Part shown: positions 4,361 through 8,276 of the stretch, piece by piece
How positions within the stretch are numbered: position 1 is the first letter of the stretch
Layout of the letters: the number at the start of each line of letters is the position of its first letter
Origin: Bacteroidales bacterium
Lineage (GTDB): Bacteria; Bacteroidota; Bacteroidia; Bacteroidales; UBA932
DNA length: 9,814 nt
Direction of reading: 5' to 3'
Assembly (NCBI GenBank): GCA_023227835.1
Contig: JALOCI010000079.1
Location: 1 to 9,814, forward strand
Position numbers and translations under genes: made by a program
Notes under the pieces: model-generated
Seen by the model: only the letters and a program-made list of their open reading frames with translations
What the model was told of the DNA's origin: nothing
Databases searched by the model: none

Positions 4361-4791
4361 GGCGCGCCCTTCGGCGCCTGTGGATCGGGCTGCGCCTTCG
4401 GGTGCTGCTCGCCTTGCTGCTCGTCGCCCTACCCGTCGTCGCGTGCCGGGCCCCCCGCTCCGCCGATGACGCCTTGACGCAGGCCGCGACGGGCTACGCG
4501 CTCGCCGTGCGGGCGCTCGCCGCGGCGGACGCCGTCACGGTCGCATGGCTCGACGCGCTGGACGTGCCGACGGAAGCCGAGCTCGCCACGGGGGCGCGCG
4601 TAATCGAGGCTCTCACGGATGCGCGGGCGGCTCTCACGGCTGCGCGTGCGGCGCTCGACGCCGGGGAGGACGCGCTCCCCCGCGTGCGGGAGGCGCTCGC
4701 CTTGCTCCGGTATCTCGAGGAGCTCGCGCCCGACTCGGCGTTAGCTTCGGCGCTTGACGCGGTGGAAGCCGTGATCGGGGGGACGCCGTGA
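4357..4791 (+). CDS. Lipoprotein, possible outer spanin-like lysis protein
   Basis: This 144-residue protein starts at GTG, overlapping the holin stop (GTGA). Its N-terminus has seven arginines, a hydrophobic core (VLLALLLVALPVV) and Cys30 in the context PVVAC. This is a lipobox-type signal for lipid attachment to that cysteine. The mature part is Ala/Leu-rich and helical, including two near-identical heptads (ALTDARA, ALTAARA) that suggest a coiled coil. In Gram-negative phages, outer spanins are small lipoproteins in the lysis cassette that help disrupt the outer membrane. This one is longer than most and lacks the usual proline-rich stretch, so a different envelope role is possible. Confidence 0.65.
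   Translation: MRRALRRLWIGLRLRVLLALLLVALPVVACRAPRSADDALTQAATGYALAVRALAAADAVTVAWLDALDVPTEAELATGARVIEALTDARAALTAARAALDAGEDALPRVREALALLRYLEELAPDSALASALDAVEAVIGGTP
4609..4650 (+). repeat. 21-bp tandem duplication encoding two heptads
   Basis: Positions 4609-4629 and 4630-4650 match at 19 of 21 bases, both starting GCTCTCACGG. They encode ALTDARA and ALTAARA, exactly one heptad each, within the lipoprotein. The DNA-level identity points to recent in-frame duplication that lengthens a helical or coiled-coil stalk. Confidence 0.75.
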
Positions 4792-5036
4792 ACCTGGTAA
4801 AGTTGATCTCGACGGTGCTTTCTGATCCGGCCGTGCGCGCGATCGTGCTTCCGTTGGCCGAGGAAGTGATCTCTTGGATTCGCTCGGGTCGGCCCGTGCC
4901 GGGTTGGCTGGATCTGGCCGAGGTCGATGTGAAGGAGCTGCAGGCGCCCCTAGCGCTCGAGCGCGCGAAGCTTCGGCGGGCGGCGGCGGAGCGGGAGACG
5001 CTTCGGCGGGCGGCGGCTCGGCTGCAGGGGCGTTGA
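4788..5036 (+). CDS. Small helical protein of the lysis operon, unknown function
   Basis: This 82-residue protein starts at GTG, overlapping the previous stop as GTGA. Residues 3-32 form a moderately hydrophobic segment (LISTVLSDPAVRAIVLPLAEEVISWI) that is interrupted by charges and is a weak membrane candidate. Residues 42-82 are a highly charged helix with a 10-residue duplication (KLRRAAAERE, TLRRAAARLQ), probably a coiled coil. The order, following a holin and a lipoprotein, would fit an inner-membrane spanin partner, but the membrane segment is not convincing. I do not recognise the family. Confidence 0.65.
   Translation: MNLVKLISTVLSDPAVRAIVLPLAEEVISWIRSGRPVPGWLDLAEVDVKELQAPLALERAKLRRAAAERETLRRAAARLQGR
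4970..5017 (+). repeat. 18-bp direct repeat with a 30-bp period
   Basis: GCTTCGGCGGGCGGCGGC occurs exactly at 4970-4987 and 5000-5017. The 30-bp period encodes two 10-residue units with LRRAAA in each, in the C-terminal helix of the 82-residue protein. It is a likely recent internal duplication. Confidence 0.75.
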
Positions 5037-5037
5037 C

Positions 5038-5139
5038 ATGGCGCGACTAGGACTCGGCTTGGGTGTGGCCGGTCGGCGTGGGCGCGCGGTCGGCATCGAC
5101 GGGCGGGCGTGGACGGACGCGGAGGTCAAGGGGGCGTGA
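5038..5139 (+). CDS. 33-residue glycine- and arginine-rich small protein
   Basis: An ATG one base after the preceding TGA opens a 33-codon frame starting MARLGLGLGVAGRRGRAVG and ending in TGA at 5137-5139. That stop overlaps the GTG of the peptidase gene as GTGA. AGGGG at 5026-5030 is a usable ribosome site. Exact packing between two genes and the usual overlap suggest it is translated. I know of no function. The N-terminal hydrophobic-glycine repeat could touch membranes, or the ORF may serve mainly to couple translation. Confidence 0.5.
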   Translation: MARLGLGLGVAGRRGRAVGIDGRAWTDAEVKGA

Positions 5140-5753
5140 TCGACGCGCGCCGCCGCCTCGTCGTGGAGCTCGCGGCGCATCTTGCGACGCAGGGCGGGGA
5201 TCCGCTCGGCCCCTTTTCCGTGGCCATGACGGAAGGCAGGATCGCGGGGTACATGCGCCTAAAGCCCCCCTCGTCGTCGTGCGGGGATCTCCTTCATTGC
5301 GTGGCGTTCGCCGCGGGCTACCGCGGCCCCGCGATGAACCGCACGGAGCACCTCGGGTGGGTCGCCGGCGTGAACTTGTCGCGGTGGTTCGTCCCCCCGC
5401 TCGATCACGAGCGCACGTGGAAACCGAAGCTTGCCGACCTGCAGCCCGGGGACTTCATCTGCTACGATTACACGGTACCGACCGCGCATGGCGCCGTCTT
5501 CCTTGGCTCGGGCGTCACCGAAGCGGGGGAGCCCGTCGCCCTCACGGCGGACGCCGGCCAGCCGGGGATCAGGCTTCGCACGTGCCCCGTCCTACAGGGC
5601 GCTACGTCGCTCGCCCTGCGCGGGCGGATCGTGTCGTGCTCAGTGAGCCTTGACGCCCTGACCTTCGACGCCGAACCCGAAACCGTGCCCGGGTGGCTCG
5701 CCCGCCACGGGCTGCCCGTCGAGCCTGTTTGCCCCCAGGAGTATCTCGCGTGA
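5136..5753 (+). CDS. Putative cysteine peptidase/amidase with CHAP- or NlpC-like core (candidate endolysin)
   Basis: This is a 205-residue protein. The GTG start at 5136 is chosen for its GTGA overlap, although the frame is open further upstream. The core has a Cys49 motif, SSSCGDLLHCVAFAAGYR (47-63), shaped like the catalytic Cys at the start of a helix in CHAP and NlpC/P60 enzymes. It is followed by LQPGDFICYDY (102-112) and HGAVFLGSG (118-126), equivalent to the L.pGD... strand and the catalytic His strand of those families. His118 would be the second catalytic residue. Such enzymes cut peptide or amide bonds in peptidoglycan. No signal peptide is present, so release would depend on the holin. 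The C-terminal 70 residues are unassigned and could bind the wall. The match is by motif order only. Confidence 0.6.
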   Translation: MIDARRRLVVELAAHLATQGGDPLGPFSVAMTEGRIAGYMRLKPPSSSCGDLLHCVAFAAGYRGPAMNRTEHLGWVAGVNLSRWFVPPLDHERTWKPKLADLQPGDFICYDYTVPTAHGAVFLGSGVTEAGEPVALTADAGQPGIRLRTCPVLQGATSLALRGRIVSCSVSLDALTFDAEPETVPGWLARHGLPVEPVCPQEYLA

Positions 5754-6049
5754 CAGACACCGCCCGCGCCCCCGACACCGCGCCCGACCACGACGCACCC
5801 GAGCCGTCGCGGCGTCAGATGCTCGACAGGATCGAGGCGCTGTACGAACTGATCGCGCCCGTGCTGCTCCGGCTCGACGCCATCGACGGCCACCTGGGGA
5901 GGCTCGTCGCCAACGACTCCCTGACCAGGGCCGAGGAGCACCGCCACGGGTCCGAGCTGGCCCATCTGCGGGCGTCGGTGGACGGGCTCGCCTGCCGGCA
6001 GGGCGGCAACGGGCACGTCCCGCCGGGCTGCCCCGAGGCCGCGGAGTAG
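5750..6049 (+). CDS. Small coiled-coil protein, unknown
   Basis: This 99-residue protein starts at GTG (GTGA overlap with the peptidase gene). The first 20 residues are Pro/Asp-rich and disordered. Residues 22-83 form an amphipathic helix set (MLDRIEALYELIAPVLLRLD, then RAEEHRHGSELAHLRASV) with coiled-coil character. It ends with a Gly/Cys-containing tail. There is no membrane segment. Codon use differs from its neighbours: Leu is CTG 7 and CTC 5 with no CTT, CTA or TTG, and Arg uses AGG three times. It may have a different origin or strong local bias. It could pair with the following coiled-coil membrane protein. Confidence 0.6.
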   Translation: MTDTARAPDTAPDHDAPEPSRRQMLDRIEALYELIAPVLLRLDAIDGHLGRLVANDSLTRAEEHRHGSELAHLRASVDGLACRQGGNGHVPPGCPEAAE

Positions 6050-6052
6050 GCC

Positions 6053-6490
6053 GTGGCGCCCGCGGCCCCGGCGAGCGAGTCGGAGCATCTCTGGCGCCTG
6101 ATCCGCGCCGTCTCGGGGCAGGTCGCCGAGCTCCAGGAGCGGGTCGCCGACCTCGAGCGCCGCGACGATCTCGGACCCCTGCGCGCCGAGCTTCGGGAGC
6201 TAGCGCGCGACGTCGCCGGCCTGCGCGACGATTTGATCGGGTTACTGAAAGACGATCGGGGGAGCTTGATCGACGTCCTAGTCCACGCGGCGGAGCACCC
6301 CGCGGAGCACCCCGCGCCGGCTCCGGAGCCCCCGCCGCGGGCGCCCCCCGTGACGTCCCTGGGGCCGCCGCGGGAGGTACGGGCGCACCTTCGGGCCTGG
6401 GTGGGTTGGTCTTTGGTAGCCCTTGCAGGCGCAACGGCCACGGCCTTGACGGCCGCGATCCTGGCGCTCGCCCGCGGTTGTGGGGGATGA
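6053..6490 (+). CDS. Coiled-coil protein with C-terminal membrane anchor
   Basis: This 145-residue protein starts at GTG 6053 after GGAG at 6043-6046. Residues 10-78 are a long coiled coil (LIRAVSGQVAELQERVADLE and onward). Residues 81-106 are Pro-rich and include a duplicated EHPA unit. Residues 117-140 form one hydrophobic helix (VGWSLVALAGATATALTAAI), followed by a short RGCGG end. The topology is tail-anchored, with the coiled coil probably in the cytoplasm unless inverted. In the lysis operon it could be a holin regulator (antiholin-like) or an envelope tether. I recognise no family. Its stop lies in a GC hairpin loop at 6483-6494. Confidence 0.65.
   Translation: MAPAAPASESEHLWRLIRAVSGQVAELQERVADLERRDDLGPLRAELRELARDVAGLRDDLIGLLKDDRGSLIDVLVHAAEHPAEHPAPAPEPPPRAPPVTSLGPPREVRAHLRAWVGWSLVALAGATATALTAAILALARGCGG
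6290..6313 (+). repeat. 12-bp perfect tandem repeat
   Basis: GCGGAGCACCCC occurs twice back to back (6290-6301, 6302-6313), encoding AEHP twice at the start of the proline-rich linker of the membrane-anchored coiled-coil protein. It is in frame and a likely length-variable linker. Confidence 0.75.
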
Positions 6491-6494
6491 CCCC
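6483..6494 (+). terminator. GC hairpin with the stop codon in its loop
   Basis: GGGG (6483-6486), ATGA (6487-6490) and CCCC (6491-6494) form a 4-bp GC stem with the TGA stop in the loop. TTTT follows at 6504-6507, somewhat too far away for a classical intrinsic terminator. It ends the lysis operon, just before the candidate promoter of the packaging operon. Confidence 0.4.
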
Positions 6495-6509
6495 TCCGGG
6501 CGATTTTGC

Positions 6510-6538
6510 TTGCGGGGCGCGCCCGGGCGTGACAGGGT
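6510..6538 (+). promoter_or_regulatory. Candidate promoter of the packaging operon
   Basis: TTGCGG (6510-6515), a 17-bp spacer and CAGGGT (6533-6538) are arranged like the two stronger promoters at 1040 and 2815. The ATG at 6545 again lies 6 nt after the -10 position. The -10 box is poor, lacking the first T. The call depends largely on geometry shared with the others. No good Shine-Dalgarno sequence precedes this ATG. Confidence 0.35.
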
Positions 6539-6544
6539 GACGAG

Positions 6545-7003
6545 ATGACCCGGGAGCCCTGGGACCAAAGGCTCGACGAGCCTAGCGCGCAATACCGGCT
6601 TTTTGTGTGGTGGCGCGACCAGGCGCCGCGCCCGCCACCCAGCGATCTAGCGCTCGCCCGCACCTTTGACTGGTCCTCCCGCGCGGCCGCGTGGGATGCG
6701 ATGCACAGCATCCCGAAAGACTCGCTTGACCGGCTGCGCTTCGCGCTGGACGCGACGATCGAAGTGGTGGCGTTAGAAATGAACAAGCTCCGCGGCCTGT
6801 CCCGCACAAGCGGCGAGCTAGTCGTGTCGCCGAAAGAGATCGCGACGGTCGAGCTCCGGGCGTTCCAGATCCTAAAGTTGCTGCAGGAGCACGGGAACGC
6901 GCTAGAGTCCAAAGCGATCGACACGACGGGGCAGAGCATCGAAGACTTGTCTGACGAAGAGTGCCGCGTGTTGCTTAAGTTGCTAGACAAGAACGGAGTC
7001 TAA
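6545..7003 (+). CDS. terS: Probable terminase small subunit
   Basis: This 152-residue protein probably recognises phage DNA and hands it to TerL for packaging. The N-terminus (residues 5-51: PWDQRLDEPSAQYRLFVWWRDQ, here seen as segments 5-20 and 21-26, then LALARTFDWSSRAAAWDA) follows a layout I associate with phage small terminase-like proteins. That layout is a W..l..E....y..F..yrd start, then a helix-turn-helix-like stretch ending in WSSR.....A.D. The rest is helical, with an oligomerisation-like segment (ATVELRAFQILKLLQE) and an acidic C-terminal helix. It heads the operon that ends in TerL. The presence of TerL three genes downstream raises confidence. Confidence 0.6.
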   Translation: MTREPWDQRLDEPSAQYRLFVWWRDQAPRPPPSDLALARTFDWSSRAAAWDAMHSIPKDSLDRLRFALDATIEVVALEMNKLRGLSRTSGELVVSPKEIATVELRAFQILKLLQEHGNALESKAIDTTGQSIEDLSDEECRVLLKLLDKNGV

Positions 7004-7008
7004 GGAGG
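7002..7008 (+). promoter_or_regulatory. Strong ribosome binding site overlapping the TerS stop
   Basis: AAGGAGG at 7002-7008 overlaps the TAA stop of the small terminase gene and is 4 nt before the ATG at 7013. It is one of only three full-strength ribosome sites in the window, and suggests independent, high translation of the exonuclease. Confidence 0.7.
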
Positions 7009-7012
7009 AACC

Positions 7013-7609
7013 ATGCTACTGTTCGGAGATTTCGAAACGACGGGGCTAGACCCCGACCGGGACGCGCCCCTAGAGTTTGGCGCGATCCTGGTGACGGACG
7101 AGCTCGTGATCATCGACGAGAGGCAATACCTTTTCAAGTATCCTCGGGAGGTCGTGACCGAGCTCCGCGCGGGTTGCACCTTCGCGGCTCACGAGGACTC
7201 GAGGCTTTGGACCGAGCTCCTCGAGGTCGCCGACGGGCGCGCGGAAGGCGCGGGCAAGCTCATTTGTGACCCCGTGGATTTCGACGAGCGGCTCTTAGCG
7301 TGGGGCGCCCACTACTTCAAGGGCGAGAAGCCGGAGCTAGCGGGCTTCGGGCCTCACTTCGATCAACGCTACTTGCGCCGCTACGCGCCGCGGTTCCTCG
7401 GCGCGTTGTCCTATCGGCTGCGCGACGTGCGAACGATCGCGCAGGAGGTAGCGCACAAGTATCCAACCGACTGGGGCCCGAAGGCGTTCGGGAACCATCG
7501 CGCCCTGACGGACTGTCGCGCGGCCCTGGAATACCTGCGCTGGTTCCGCCTTCACGTAATGATGCCTTACGGGTGCCGTCCGCCGGCGCCGAAGGGGGAC
7601 CGCGCGTGA
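7013..7609 (+). CDS. DEDDh 3'-5' exonuclease, oligoribonuclease-like
   Basis: This 198-residue protein has the complete DnaQ-fold DEDDh set. Asp6 and Glu8 are in LLFGDFETTGLDPDRD, Asp117 in GFGPHFDQRYL, and His162 and Asp167 in HRALTDCRAALEYLRWFR. Sequence and spacing look closer to oligoribonuclease (Orn) than to polymerase proofreading subunits. Orn has an LDLEMTGLDP-type first motif, a Y..LDVST-like stretch (here YRLRDVRTIAQEVAHKYP) and a final HRALDDIRESI-like helix. Orn enzymes degrade 2-5 nt RNAs to mononucleotides, including pGpG from c-di-GMP turnover. It has its own strong ribosome site and overlaps the methyltransferase gene by GTGA. Its place between the terminase genes is unusual. 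The substrate is inferred, and DNA trimming is equally possible. Confidence 0.85.
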   Translation: MLLFGDFETTGLDPDRDAPLEFGAILVTDELVIIDERQYLFKYPREVVTELRAGCTFAAHEDSRLWTELLEVADGRAEGAGKLICDPVDFDERLLAWGAHYFKGEKPELAGFGPHFDQRYLRRYAPRFLGALSYRLRDVRTIAQEVAHKYPTDWGPKAFGNHRALTDCRAALEYLRWFRLHVMMPYGCRPPAPKGDRA

Positions 7610-8082
7610 CCTCCCCCGAGCAGCACCCGGCCACGTCTAACCAGGACGTTCAGACTCCGCCCGAGTTTCTCGCCGCGGTTCAGCAACGCTTCGGGCGGAT
7701 CGTCTTCGATGTGGCGGCGGCGGCGCCGAATGTCTGCCCCGCGTGGGCGGGGCCGGGCTCGCCGATCGCAGCCGACGGGCTCGTGATCGAGTGGCCCCGC
7801 GATGGGTTAGTGTGGTGCAACCCGCCTTATCGCGATTGCCGCGCGTGGGCCGCGAAGTGTGCGGCGGAAGCGCGGCGCGGCGTGCGGTCCGTGTTGCTGA
7901 CGCCCCTGTCCCTGGAAACCCGGTGGTTCGAAGCGATCGAGCGGGAGTGTTGCGCCTTGGTGCTGCGCCCCCGACTGACCTTCGTGGGTCACGATCAAGT
8001 CTACCCAAAAGGGTTGATGCTTTCGTGTTTTGGGGGCGACGTAACGGGGGGGACGATCATCCCTTGGAGGTGGCGGCCGTGA
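7606..8082 (+). CDS. dam: Phage DNA N6-adenine methyltransferase, Dam family
   Basis: This 158-residue protein starts at GTG in a GTGA overlap. It matches the short phage Dam family (T1 Dam type): QTPPEFLAAVQQRFG near the start (residues 16-30), FDVAAAAPNVC (34-44) for cofactor binding, and the catalytic NPPY at 72-75 within GLVWCNPPYRDCRAWAAK. It also has SVLLTPLSLETRWFEAI (95-111) and RPRLTFVGHD (121-130). The length is normal for the family. The enzyme transfers methyl from S-adenosylmethionine to adenine N6, and characterised relatives act on GATC. It could protect phage DNA from host nucleases or mark it for packaging or regulation. GATC is strikingly frequent in this window. Confidence 0.9.
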   Translation: MTSPEQHPATSNQDVQTPPEFLAAVQQRFGRIVFDVAAAAPNVCPAWAGPGSPIAADGLVIEWPRDGLVWCNPPYRDCRAWAAKCAAEARRGVRSVLLTPLSLETRWFEAIERECCALVLRPRLTFVGHDQVYPKGLMLSCFGGDVTGGTIIPWRWRP

Positions 8083-8276
8083 GCGTCTCGCGTGCGGCCG
8101 CGGCGGGTGTTTTGGTCGGCGTCATGCTCGGGATCGCGCTCGGGGGGATCGCGCTCGGCACGGCGCACGCTGACACCGCGTGCGAGGACCGGCAGACCCG
8201 CGCGCTCGAAGTGCTAGCTGAGCAGTCGCGCCGGCAGGCCGCGGCGCTGGAACGGATAGCGGAGCGCCTTCGGTGA
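8079..8276 (+). CDS. Small protein with signal peptide or membrane anchor, unknown
   Basis: This 65-residue protein starts at GTG (GTGA overlap with the methyltransferase gene). It has a hydrophobic segment at residues 8-28 (AGVLVGVMLGIALGGIALG), followed by THADTACED-like sequence with AHA at 29-31, a plausible signal-peptidase site. The remaining 30 residues form one amphipathic helix (ALEVLAEQSRRQAAALERIAERLR). It is either a secreted or periplasmic helix or a membrane-anchored coiled coil. It overlaps TerL by four bases. I recognise no family; spanin-like or small envelope-modifying roles are possible. Confidence 0.65.
   Translation: MSVSRAAAAGVLVGVMLGIALGGIALGTAHADTACEDRQTRALEVLAEQSRRQAAALERIAERLR

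Noticed and set aside
5033..5054. TTGACA (5033-5038) followed by TAGGACT (5048-5054) as a promoter
   Set aside because: The spacing is only 9 bp, far below the 16-18 bp required, and the boxes lie inside tightly coupled genes.
5815..6990. Long minus-strand open frame of 391 codons
   Set aside because: It runs antisense across three well-packed + strand genes including the small terminase. Its product is low-complexity Ser/Arg/Ala, typical of the reverse of GC-rich genes, and it has no ribosome site or motif.
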